DNA from: DATLLJ01 sp035537875
GTDB taxonomy: Bacteria > Acidobacteriota > Vicinamibacteria > Vicinamibacterales > CAVVIG01
Assembly (NCBI GenBank): GCA_035537875.1
Contig: DATLLJ010000009.1
Location: 1 to 64,000, forward strand
Length of the DNA stretch: 64,000 nucleotides
Reading direction: 5' to 3'
The notes below the pieces were generated by a model. The model was not told the origin of the DNA and did not search any database. It was given only the letters and a program-made list of their open reading frames with translations. Positions within the stretch are counted from its first letter, which is position 1. Each line of letters begins with the position of its first letter. Positions 1 to 7,538 of this stretch are shown here, one piece after another. The translations under genes and the position numbers were made by a program.

Positions 1-477
1 GCGACGGGCGCTTCGCCGCGTTCGCGGCATCCGGGCATCGAGCAGCGCAGACAGCAGCGGGTGTTTCGGTGAGCGGAAAGGGTTTGTCACCGTCACTCCC
101 CGCCAGGTGAGGCCGTTCTGCAGATCTTCCGACAGCAGCAGGCGGCAACGCGCGTCCGCAGCCGCCGACAAGATCATCGCGTCCCAGATCCCGAGCTCGT
201 GCGTATGCGCGAGATCCGTCGCGGCCAGCATCACATCCCCTGACGAGTCGATCAGCGGGAAGGCGTCGCCCCAGCTCAGGATCGCAGCGCCCGCTTCCTC
301 GCGCTTGCGTCCCGCCTTGCGGATGAGAACGCTGAACAGCTCGCCCAGCACCTGCACGGGAATCAGCGTGGAGTCGGCTGGCAGGGTTTCGAGAATCCGC
401 AGAGCTGCCGTCCTTCCCGACTCGCCGTTCACACCCTCGGCGTAGACGAGCACGTTGGTGTCGAGAGCGATGTTCAC
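1..477 (-). CDS. PIN-domain toxin (VapC-like), 3' end cut by the window
   Basis: Likely a PIN-fold ribonuclease, the toxin of a type II toxin-antitoxin pair. The 159 visible residues carry the four acidic positions expected of the fold: D6 in LDTNVLVY, E46 in GELFSVL, D99 in GIWDAMIL and D118 in SEDLQ. The GTG start at 477-475 overlaps the antitoxin stop as GTGA, so the two are probably translationally coupled. No stop is seen before position 1, so the C-terminus lies outside the window, though the length already fits a complete PIN domain. The RNA target cannot be read from the sequence. Confidence 0.85.
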   Translation of the reverse strand, partial: MNIALDTNVLVYAEGVNGESGRTAALRILETLPADSTLIPVQVLGELFSVLIRKAGRKREEAGAAILSWGDAFPLIDSSGDVMLAATDLAHTHELGIWDAMILSAAADARCRLLLSEDLQNGLTWRGVTVTNPFRSPKHPLLSALLDARMPRTRRSARR

Positions 478-719
478 AGCGGGTCGTCGTACAGCTCGTC
501 CCGGTTCCAGGGACCGATCACACGGACGGGCGCAGTCTTGAGCCGCTGCAGGAGCGTGGCCCTCGCTGTTCTGCTCACCTGGGTTTCCTCAGGGAAGGGA
601 AGGATTCGGGCAACGGGTCGCCCGTGGGACGTGACCACATAGCTGTGCCCAGACCGAACCCCTCGCAACACTGCCGAAAATCTGCGATTCGCGTCGGCGG
701 CCGAGATGGCTCTACCCAC
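474..719 (-). CDS. Phd/YefM-type antitoxin
   Basis: An 81-residue antitoxin. The N-terminal AISAADANRRFSAVLRGV followed by VVTSHGRPVARILPF is the usual Phd/YefM DNA-binding fold. The C-terminal half (about residues 45-81) would wrap the PIN toxin encoded next. An upstream in-frame GTG at 731 would add four residues. I chose the GTG at 719 because a GGAGG sequence sits five bases before it, while the 731 start has no ribosome site. A perfect palindrome lies immediately upstream, as expected for an autoregulated pair. Confidence 0.85.
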   Translation of the reverse strand: MGRAISAADANRRFSAVLRGVRSGHSYVVTSHGRPVARILPFPEETQVSRTARATLLQRLKTAPVRVIGPWNRDELYDDPL

Positions 720-731
720 TATGCCCTCCAC

Positions 732-758
732 CGATAGTAGTGATATTCACTACTATCG
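732..758. promoter_or_regulatory. Palindromic operator of the toxin-antitoxin pair
   Basis: Two perfect 12-base arms (732-743 and 747-758, core GATAGTAGTGA) flank a TAT spacer just upstream of the antitoxin ribosome site. Antitoxins of this class normally bind such palindromes, alone or with the toxin, to repress their own promoter. Binding is inferred. Confidence 0.75.
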
Positions 759-801
759 ATCAAAAACCCGCACAACGTCAAGTCAACGATCCCCCGGAGG
801 A

Positions 802-819
802 CGATCGCCACGGCGATCG
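802..819 (-). terminator. Hairpin after the ABC ATPase gene
   Basis: Arms CGATCGC (802-808) and GCGATCG (813-819) enclose a four-base loop, eight bases past the stop codon of the ABC ATPase. No T-run follows on the minus strand, so intrinsic termination is uncertain. It separates the four-gene operon from the toxin-antitoxin pair. Confidence 0.45.
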
Positions 820-827
820 CTGGCTGG

Positions 828-1508
828 TTACGAGACGCGAGTCAGACGCTTTTCGGATAGCTCGAAACGGATCGGGAACTCGGAGGCGAGCCGGGCGCTA
901 TGCGTCACGACGATGAGAATGTTCTGTTGCCGCTGGTGCAGATCCAGGAGCAACCTGGCCACGGCGGACGCCGTCGCCTCATCGAGATTCCCGGTCGGCT
1001 CGTCGCACAACACGAGCCGCGGTTCGCGGATCAACGCGCGCGCGATCGCGACGCGCTGCTTCTCGCCGCCTGACAGTTCGCCCGGCCGATGGTCGACGCG
1101 ATCGCCAAGGCCCACCTCCCCGATGAGGGTGCGCGCCAGACGCATCGGGTCGGCCGCCTGCCCTTTTCCATCGGTAGCCACCAGCGTCGGAACCAGTACG
1201 TTCTCGAGCACCGAACATTGCGGCAGCAGGCAATGGTCCTGAAAGACAAACCCGATCTCGGCGTTACGGAAATCCGCCAGCGCCGAGGGCGAGAGCGTAA
1301 ACGGGTTGCGTCCCCCCAGCGTGACGGTTCCCGAAGACGGGGGCTCGAGCGCGCCGAGGATATACAGCAGCGAGCTCTTACCGCTGCCGGACGGACCTGT
1401 GATAGCTGCCGCTTCGCCAGGCGCCAGCGAAAACGTGATGTCGGACAGAACGGCCAGTGGGCCGCGAGGGGTTGGATAGTCTTTGCTGACGTTCGAGACC
1501 TGGAGCAC
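828..1508 (-). CDS. ABC transporter ATP-binding protein (LolD/MacB type)
   Basis: A 226-residue ABC ATPase. Walker A is GPSGSGKS (38-45), the Q-loop glutamine is near residue 90 (FVFQDH), the signature is LSGGEKQR (145-152) and Walker B is LVLCDEPTGNLD (165-176). The PTGNLD wording is typical of the LolD/MacB/FtsE group, which drives lipoprotein, peptide or small-molecule export with an FtsX-like permease. No such permease is in the window: the next gene downstream is the antitoxin. The GTG start follows the glycosyltransferase stop by four bases, making it the last gene of a four-gene operon. The partner permease must be elsewhere or has been lost. Confidence 0.9.
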   Translation of the reverse strand: MLQVSNVSKDYPTPRGPLAVLSDITFSLAPGEAAAITGPSGSGKSSLLYILGALEPPSSGTVTLGGRNPFTLSPSALADFRNAEIGFVFQDHCLLPQCSVLENVLVPTLVATDGKGQAADPMRLARTLIGEVGLGDRVDHRPGELSGGEKQRVAIARALIREPRLVLCDEPTGNLDEATASAVARLLLDLHQRQQNILIVVTHSARLASEFPIRFELSEKRLTRVS

Positions 1509-1512
1509 GGCG

Positions 1513-2826
1513 TCAGGCCACGGACGAGCGCAGTCGCGACTCGCTCTTGACCAGCCCGCCGTAGACCTCGAGCAGACGGGTCGCCGACTGCTCGATGGTG
1601 TAGTGGGCGCGGACGCCCTCGAAGGCGCGCGACGACAGCGTGCGGAGCACGCTTCGATCGCTCCACAGCCGGTACAGCGCGTCGGCGAGCGCGTCGGGGC
1701 TGTCGGGATCGACGAGAAGGCCGCCGCCCGTCTTCTCGACGATCTCCACGAATCCGCCCCGCCGCGGCTGCACCACCGGCACGCCACTCGCCATCGCTTC
1801 GAGCAGGAACATTCCCTTCGGTTCGTCGTAGGTGGCCGGCACCGACAACACGTCCAGTCCCCGCAGGAAGTTCAGCTTTCCGGCGCGGTCCACGGCGCCG
1901 GCATAGCTGAACTCGTCGCTCAAGCCGGCCTGCTGGAGCACCTGGCGCACCTCTCCCAAATAGGGCTCGTGCGCACGCGCAAGATACCCCGCCGCCTCCA
2001 GCCGAACGCGGGCGACTCCGATGCGCCGCCGGAAGCGAACATAGGCGTCGGCCAGCACGCGCAGCCCTTTTTCCGGGGCCACGCGCGCAAAATACCCCAC
2101 CCGGAACACATCGTCGCTTCCGCTCGGTCGCTCGTAGCCATCCATCCGGATTCCGAGCGGGACGACGTCGATCCGAGCAGGGGGAATCTCGAGCAGATCG
2201 GACATGAACGTCGCGCAATAGCGGCTGACCGCGATGAAGCGATCCACGCTCCGCGCCTGCTCGCGAATGAGCGCCACGGCCCGATCTCGATACGGCGCCG
2301 TCAAGCCATTCAGGAACAGCTCCTCGCCCTGCAGCGTGCAGCAGACCGGACGCTCGAGCGCGTCGCCGAGCGGCGCCGCCATGCCGACGAGGAGCGAATT
2401 CGGCAGGTTGACGACATCGGGCAGCGGCTCGTTTCGTACCCAGTCCACGAGCTTGTCGAATTCCTTGCGCAGCACGCCGTCGGTCCCCTGCAGCATGGAT
2501 ATCGTCATGTCGCCAAGCAGCCGCGCATCGGTCGACACCGCGCGGTTCGCGAACGCCTTGATGACGGCGGGCGCATCCCACAACCGATCCAGCAGCCACG
2601 GTGTCCGGCGGAACAGCGACGAATGCTGCTGCAGGTACACGCTGATGCCGCCGAACAGCACCCGATCGCGGCTGACGTTCGGCTCGTCGGTCCGTGTCGG
2701 TGTGTACACAGGCAGGAGAGTCACCTCGTGGCCGCGCGCGAGCAGCTCTCTCGCGAGAGCGTTGTCGCGGAAGCAGCTCCCGCAGTACATCCCGGCTGCT
2801 CCAGCGGTAATCGAGAGAATCCTCAT
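1513..2826 (-). CDS. Glycosyltransferase family 4
   Basis: A 437-residue GT-B glycosyltransferase. The N-terminal Rossmann half begins MRILSITAGAAGMYCGSCFRD with a glycine-rich acceptor loop. The C-terminal GT1 half has GYFARVAPEKG (about 245-255) and the E-x7-E nucleotide-sugar motif in EPKGMFLLEAMASGVPVV. It should transfer a sugar from a nucleotide donor; the acceptor is unknown. The ATG overlaps the stop of the upstream dehydrogenase gene, so the two are coupled. In this operon it may decorate the product of the ligase/reductase pair before export, which is inference. Confidence 0.88.
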   Translation of the reverse strand: MRILSITAGAAGMYCGSCFRDNALARELLARGHEVTLLPVYTPTRTDEPNVSRDRVLFGGISVYLQQHSSLFRRTPWLLDRLWDAPAVIKAFANRAVSTDARLLGDMTISMLQGTDGVLRKEFDKLVDWVRNEPLPDVVNLPNSLLVGMAAPLGDALERPVCCTLQGEELFLNGLTAPYRDRAVALIREQARSVDRFIAVSRYCATFMSDLLEIPPARIDVVPLGIRMDGYERPSGSDDVFRVGYFARVAPEKGLRVLADAYVRFRRRIGVARVRLEAAGYLARAHEPYLGEVRQVLQQAGLSDEFSYAGAVDRAGKLNFLRGLDVLSVPATYDEPKGMFLLEAMASGVPVVQPRRGGFVEIVEKTGGGLLVDPDSPDALADALYRLWSDRSVLRTLSSRAFEGVRAHYTIEQSATRLLEVYGGLVKSESRLRSSVA

Positions 2827-4247
2827 AGCTCCGCTGTCTGGAACGCCCGCGCACGAAAGAGGAACTCGACGATGTTCCCCTCGTGGGGCTGGAGCCAGTT
2901 GAGCTGGGTGGTTGGTACAGGCCCGATGTTGAGGCGATCGATGTGCACGGCGTCGAGCAGTTGCCGACGGAAGCCCTCATTGCACGTAATGGCGCTGCAC
3001 ACCAGCGTCGGACCGATCGCCTCGAGCATTCGAGACTGAGGACACTCCACGACGGTGACGAACGGAAACATGTATTCCTTTTTCGCCACGCTCGCGTCCG
3101 GAGAGGCGCAGTGAACGACGGTCGGCAGCAGGTAATCCGCACGTCCCTCCTTGACGACTCGCGTACCGCCGCGGAGCCCCGCCGTCACGTCGGTGACGCC
3201 CGGGGCCTGAAGGTCGCCGTCAATCGACTGGGAGATGGCATCGGCGACGCCCGGAACGGTGAAGGCGGCGAGTGAGGCGTCGGGGCTGTCGGGCGCGAGG
3301 GGGCGAACGGCGGCCAGCCGATGCGCGATCGCGTCGGCGATTTCGCGGGTGTGCCGGCTCGCCCAGATGCCAGAACAGTTGATACAGCTCCGGCCGCTGT
3401 TGAGGAACACGCTCTCAACCATCATGTCGAGATACCGTTCCCAGCGATCAACCTGGTCGTCCCCGATCAGGATCTTCGAGAAGCCGGGGCCATGCGCCTG
3501 CACCCTGGGGTTGCCGCGATAGCGATCTACGGTCGGCGTACCGCCGAAGATCAAGCTGCGCGAACAGCTGTCGAGCACGGCCGCGCCGACGTCGCCTTCT
3601 CCCGGATAAACGGAAATCGCTTCGCGAGGGATGCCTGCGGCGAAAAAGGCCTCGGCCATCCGATACGGCGTCCACGGCTCCTGCGGGCCGGGCTTGAGCA
3701 CCAGGCCGATTTGCAGCGGGATAATCGGCAGCCACAGCGTGTGAACTCCAGGGGAGTTCGAGGGCAGCACGAGGCCGAGCACCGGGCTCTGTGCCTGGTA
3801 GCTGATCGGCACCTGACGTTCCTCGCCGCGCCCGGTGGTGAGGACGTCGAAAGAAAGACCTCGCGTCAGCGACGTCAGGATGTTTCGCATCTCGGCGAGC
3901 ACGAAGGCGTTCTTCTTCATGTTGGCCCGGCACATCCGCTCGGGCAGGCCCGTGCTGGCCGACTGGGCGTGAACGAACTCGTCCGCTGTCTGGGAGCCGT
4001 CGCCCATTGGAAGGGCGTCGTTCATGTACAGCTCGCCGGCGCGGCCGACCCGTGCGATCAGCTCCTCGATCGGGATGCGGCGGAGCGCTTCACGGGCCTG
4101 CTGGGCCTTCCGGATATCGCGCTGGATGAGCCCGCCGTTGGCACGGCTCACGCGGGCGATCGGCTCGCCGGTCGCGAAGTGGACGACCTCATCGACATCG
4201 ATGCTCGTATAGGGCTGCCCCCATCGAAGAATCGGAATCTTGAGCAT
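2823..4247 (-). CDS. Aldehyde-dehydrogenase-fold acyl reductase (EhpG/LuxC-like)
   Basis: A 474-residue member of the aldehyde dehydrogenase superfamily. Visible are a cofactor region with LVLKPGPQEPWTP (K185 is the usual NAD(P)-ribose contact), GGTPTV at 235-240, and the thiol site NSGRSCINCSG with C288 as the likely nucleophile and a second cysteine at C291. Its neighbour is an adenylate-forming ligase lacking a C-terminal domain. That pairing resembles EhpF/EhpG of phenazine tailoring and LuxE/LuxC, where an activated carboxylate is passed to the cysteine and reduced to an aldehyde. A simple aldehyde oxidase role is the alternative. Confidence 0.75.
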   Translation of the reverse strand: MLKIPILRWGQPYTSIDVDEVVHFATGEPIARVSRANGGLIQRDIRKAQQAREALRRIPIEELIARVGRAGELYMNDALPMGDGSQTADEFVHAQSASTGLPERMCRANMKKNAFVLAEMRNILTSLTRGLSFDVLTTGRGEERQVPISYQAQSPVLGLVLPSNSPGVHTLWLPIIPLQIGLVLKPGPQEPWTPYRMAEAFFAAGIPREAISVYPGEGDVGAAVLDSCSRSLIFGGTPTVDRYRGNPRVQAHGPGFSKILIGDDQVDRWERYLDMMVESVFLNSGRSCINCSGIWASRHTREIADAIAHRLAAVRPLAPDSPDASLAAFTVPGVADAISQSIDGDLQAPGVTDVTAGLRGGTRVVKEGRADYLLPTVVHCASPDASVAKKEYMFPFVTVVECPQSRMLEAIGPTLVCSAITCNEGFRRQLLDAVHIDRLNIGPVPTTQLNWLQPHEGNIVEFLFRARAFQTAEL

Positions 4248-4250
4248 CCT

Positions 4251-4285
4251 AGCCCCTAGCCTCCAACCTCTAGCCTCCAGCCTCT
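4251..4285. repeat. CTAGCCTCC-type simple repeat block
   Basis: Imperfect repeats of TAGCCTCC and AACCTC/AGCCTC words fill the 39-base gap between the ligase and dehydrogenase genes of the operon. The ribosome site that the dehydrogenase start would need has to lie in this stretch. See the separate finding on similar blocks elsewhere. Confidence 0.7.
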
Positions 4286-4286
4286 G

Positions 4287-5399
4287 TCAATACACCCCCA
4301 CCGTCGTTGTCGCTGCGACGCCCCGGTACGGGCGAACCCCGCTGATGCCGTCCCACGGGTAGCGCTCGTGCGGCGGCTCGCGCTCCCCTTCGTCGCGCTC
4401 GAGAAATCCCGGCACGAAGAACTCCCGGGTCAATGTTGTCAGCCTGACGCGCCCCGTCTGTCCAAACTCGACCACACGGTCCGGGTTGTCGAAGTCCACG
4501 ACTTCGATCGCGGCCCGTGGCTGCGGTGCGTGGTACGTAATCTTGTAGCCGTTGTCCGGGCCGCTCGGCGCGCTGGCGGCAAGACCCATCAGGGTGTTGC
4601 CGTACGTGGGCGTCATGTAGGCGCCGTCGAGCAGCTCCTCGTGGGCAAACCGGTTCCACTGTGGCGTGAACTCGGTGCCGCCGGAGAAGATCCCGGTAAT
4701 TCCCGCCTTTCTGATGGTCGTGCCCATGGACTCGAGGCGCAGCGCGAGCGCCTCGAGCAGCTTGGGCGTCGTGAACATGCACCGGATGTCGTGGTCCGCC
4801 TGGAGGATGGTGACGGCCTGATCGATGACGTGATCTTTGTAGGCCTGCAGATGCTCGCTCCAGCCCTTCTTGATCAGCTTGATGACCCAGCGGGGATCGA
4901 GATCGACGCAGAACGAAATGCCGCCCCGGTGCTGCGCCAGGTGTTCGACTCCCAGCCGCAGGCGGCGGGGACCGGATGGTCCCAGCATCAGCCAGTTCGA
5001 GCCTTTCGGGAAATGCTCGTCTGGCAGCGTCGTGCTGAACAGCTCGTAGTCGATACGGAAGTCGTCGCAGGCGATGCGGGTCTTCGGCGTGCCGGTCGTG
5101 CCGCCCGTTTCGAACACGAACACCGGTTTACCCGACAGGCCCTTGGGCACCCATCGCTGCACGGGGCCACCGCGCAGCCATTCGTCTTCGAACAGGCCCA
5201 GACGCTTGAGGTCCACGAACGCGTTGATCTCGCGGCGGGGATCCCACCCGAGCTTCTTGGCGTAATCGAGCCAGAACGGGCAGCCCGTCGCAGGATCGAA
5301 ATGCCAGGCGACTATCTCGCGGACCTGCGCATCCAGCGCGTCGCGGGCCGACTGCACCTGGGCAGGCGCCGGGGTTGCGAACGACGATTGAGGAGACAT
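4287..5399 (-). CDS. Adenylate-forming ligase without C-terminal domain (EhpF/LuxE/PaaK-like)
   Basis: A 370-residue ANL-superfamily enzyme, about 60-80 residues shorter than phenylacetyl-CoA ligases because the mobile C-terminal domain is absent. The ATP-binding loop is ETGGTTGTPK (97-106). TPTYGNTLMG, in the second half, matches the adenine-binding stretch. It should activate a carboxylic acid as its acyl-AMP. EhpF, which also lacks the C-terminal domain, works with a reductase partner, and the next gene here is such a partner. First gene of the minus-strand operon; the ATG at 5399 fits the conserved N-terminus. The acid activated is unknown. Confidence 0.72.
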   Translation of the reverse strand: MSPQSSFATPAPAQVQSARDALDAQVREIVAWHFDPATGCPFWLDYAKKLGWDPRREINAFVDLKRLGLFEDEWLRGGPVQRWVPKGLSGKPVFVFETGGTTGTPKTRIACDDFRIDYELFSTTLPDEHFPKGSNWLMLGPSGPRRLRLGVEHLAQHRGGISFCVDLDPRWVIKLIKKGWSEHLQAYKDHVIDQAVTILQADHDIRCMFTTPKLLEALALRLESMGTTIRKAGITGIFSGGTEFTPQWNRFAHEELLDGAYMTPTYGNTLMGLAASAPSGPDNGYKITYHAPQPRAAIEVVDFDNPDRVVEFGQTGRVRLTTLTREFFVPGFLERDEGEREPPHERYPWDGISGVRPYRGVAATTTVGVY

Positions 5400-5485
5400 G
5401 AAGATCGAAGTATAGCCGTGGGTGGCGGCGATTGTCTTCGTCCGGCCCCTGTGATAAAGGTCCTAAACGTCGCACGATACCGCGG

Positions 5486-5704
5486 ATGACGACGGCCGCC
5501 GCCGCCCTGCTCGTGGCACTCCTGTATGTCCTGCACCAGGACTTCTGGTTCTGGCGCGAGGCGCGCCCGCTCGTTTTCGGCGTCCTGCCAATCGGCCTCT
5601 TCTATCACGTCGCCTACACCGTCGCGACGGCATTGCTCCTTTGGCTGCTGGTCACCAGGCTGTGGCCGTCACACCTCGAGGCGACACGGCGAGGCGAGCA
5701 GTGA
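5486..5704 (+). CDS. DUF3311 small membrane protein
   Basis: A 72-residue protein with two membrane segments (about 3-20 and 33-55) around the conserved HQDFWFW and GVLPIGLFYHV stretches of the DUF3311 family. Genes of this family normally sit just before a sodium:solute symporter, as here, and the product is thought to be its small partner. The ATG at 5486 was chosen because the longer reading frame starts in non-hydrophobic sequence. The stop overlaps the symporter start as GTGA. Confidence 0.88.
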   Translation: MTTAAAALLVALLYVLHQDFWFWREARPLVFGVLPIGLFYHVAYTVATALLLWLLVTRLWPSHLEATRRGEQ

Positions 5705-7392
5705 TCGCGGCCGCCGTCGCCTTCGCCTATCTGGCGGTCGTGTTCTACATCGGCGTCTTTGCCTTTCGGTCCACGGATCGGAGCGGAACAGTCGCCGAAG
5801 AGTACTTCCTGGCAGGACGGTCTCTCGGGCCGGCTGTCTTCCTGCTGTCGCTGTTCGGGACGAACATGACAGCGTTCTCGATCCTCGGCGCCTCGGGCCA
5901 TGCCTTCGCGAACGGGATCGTCACCTACGGACTGATGGCGTCATCGTCCGCGCTGGTCATTCCGGTGACGCTGTTCGTCGTCGGCACGCGTCTCTGGGCG
6001 CTCGGGAAGCAGCACGGCTTCATGACGCCCGTTCAGATGTTCCGCGACCGTTGGGAATGCGGTCACGTCGGCACGGTGATTTTCGCGGTGCAGGCCGTCC
6101 TCCTCGTCCCCTACATCATCATCGCGGTGATGGGTGGCGGCACGACCCTGCAGACGGTGACCAACGGTGTCATCCCTTACTGGCTCGGCGGTGCGATCGT
6201 GTCGATCGTCGTGATGGGATACGTCTTTCTCGGCGGCATGCGAGGCACGGCCCTGGTGAATGCCTTCCAGACCGTGCTGTTTCTGGTGTTCGGCACGGTC
6301 GCCATGGCAGTGGTCGCCTACGGCATCGGCGGCTTTGGTACGGCGATGGAAAGCATGCTGTCGTCCCCGTCTACGGCGCCGCTGCTGACGAGAGAACGGA
6401 TTTCACCGTCGTTCTTCTTCAGTTACATGTTCATCCCGCTGTCGACCATCGCGTTCCCGCACATCGGCATCTTCTGCCTGACGGCGCGACGACTCGGGCA
6501 TTTCCGAAACACGATCGTCTTCTACCCGATCTGCATCCTGGCGATCTGGCTTCCCTCGGTCTTTCTCGGGGTCGTGGCCAACCAGGCGACGGCGGTCCCC
6601 GCCATCGGCGCCAAGATCGAGGCGCGCACGGCGCTGGCCGTCCAGGGGCCGACGCTGTCGATCGAGGAACGCGATCGGCTGCGGGCACAAGCCGCTGGAG
6701 ACGACGTCATCCTTCGACTGGTCGAGGGGTACGCGCCGCTGTGGCTGGCCGCGCTGCTCGGCGCCGCGGTCATGGCAGCCGTCATGGCGAGCGACTCCCA
6801 GATCCTGGCGCTGTCGACCATGTTCACCGAGGACGTGTTCGCCTTCTACGGGGGCAGACGCCGCTTCGGCGAGGCAGTGCAGGTGCAAATGGGGCGCACC
6901 TTCGTGGTGATCTTCACCGCCGTCGCCTATGCCATCGCCTTGAAGACGCCGCAATCGATCTTCGACCTGGCGACGCAGTACGCCTTTGCGGGCTTCGCGT
7001 CGCTTTCACCGCTGTTCGCCGCGGCGCTCTTCTGGAAGAGCAGCACGAAATGGGGAGCGCTGGCCAGCACGGTCTGGGTCGCGATGGCCGTCCTCGCGGT
7101 GGCCGTCGTGCAGACTGTCGTCCCGCCGCCGGCGCCAGGAACGAGTCCGCCCGCGCTGACCATCGGCGCCATCGATTTCGTGACGCGCGGGCCAGCCGGT
7201 CTGACTGTGGTCGGGTTTCTGCCCGTGGTGCCGATGACCATCGTCTCGGCGGTGCTCATGGTCGTCGTCTCGAAGCTGACCGCGGTGTCGGTGCCGGGCA
7301 ATCGGACGTTGAAGAAGTACTTTCCCGAGGCGGGCCTGCCCGTCCCGTCCGCGCGGCCTCGACGTCCGCTTGGTGCGGCAAAACCGGATTGA
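5701..7392 (+). CDS. Sodium:solute symporter family protein (SSS)
   Basis: A 563-residue transporter of the SSS family with about 13 predicted membrane spans. It begins VIAAAVAFAYLAVVFYIGVF, followed by the family stretch EEYFLAGRSLGP and, in the second span, GTNMTAFSILGASG, the helix that usually lines the sodium site. The GTG start overlaps the DUF3311 stop and has a GAGGCGAG ribosome site. The substrate may be an organic acid or sugar; the sequence does not decide. The C-terminus ends in a basic tail after the last span. Confidence 0.9.
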   Translation: MIAAAVAFAYLAVVFYIGVFAFRSTDRSGTVAEEYFLAGRSLGPAVFLLSLFGTNMTAFSILGASGHAFANGIVTYGLMASSSALVIPVTLFVVGTRLWALGKQHGFMTPVQMFRDRWECGHVGTVIFAVQAVLLVPYIIIAVMGGGTTLQTVTNGVIPYWLGGAIVSIVVMGYVFLGGMRGTALVNAFQTVLFLVFGTVAMAVVAYGIGGFGTAMESMLSSPSTAPLLTRERISPSFFFSYMFIPLSTIAFPHIGIFCLTARRLGHFRNTIVFYPICILAIWLPSVFLGVVANQATAVPAIGAKIEARTALAVQGPTLSIEERDRLRAQAAGDDVILRLVEGYAPLWLAALLGAAVMAAVMASDSQILALSTMFTEDVFAFYGGRRRFGEAVQVQMGRTFVVIFTAVAYAIALKTPQSIFDLATQYAFAGFASLSPLFAAALFWKSSTKWGALASTVWVAMAVLAVAVVQTVVPPPAPGTSPPALTIGAIDFVTRGPAGLTVVGFLPVVPMTIVSAVLMVVVSKLTAVSVPGNRTLKKYFPEAGLPVPSARPRRPLGAAKPD

Positions 7393-7405
7393 GAGGTCGT
7401 AAGAC

Positions 7406-7500
7406 CCGAAGTATAGTCGCACCATCCCGCGCATGACGACGGCCGCCCTCGCCGCCCCGCTCGTGGCAATGCTTACGTGCTGGACCAGGACCTCTGGTTC
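7406..7500 (+). pseudogene. Decayed copy of the DUF3311 gene start and leader
   Basis: The stretch from about 7422 matches 5472-5558, the leader and first codons of the DUF3311 gene: the same ATGACGACGGCCGCC start, CTCGTGGCA, CCAGGAC and TCTGGTTC words in the same order. One base is missing after GTGGCA, so translation from 7433 changes frame and stops at 7528 after 31 residues. It also retains the CGAAGTATAG word found at 5407-5416. It lies directly upstream of the MFS gene and suggests a past duplication of this promoter and gene start. Confidence 0.7.
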
Positions 7501-7538
7501 CGTACTTTCATGCTGGCTACCCGTGTGAGGACCTCCTG

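Noticed and set aside
1031..3142. 703-residue minus-strand frame across three genes
   Set aside because: It crosses the ABC ATPase, glycosyltransferase and dehydrogenase genes out of frame with all of them and contains no coherent domain.
4251..4285. Insertion-sequence end or attachment site
   Set aside because: Only short repeated words, with no target duplication, terminal inverted repeats or transposase nearby.
5526..7436. Long open frame overlapping the symporter gene in another frame
   Set aside because: It is Arg/Gly/His-rich, lacks domains, and exists only because high GC suppresses stops. The symporter frame has clear membrane spans and family motifs.
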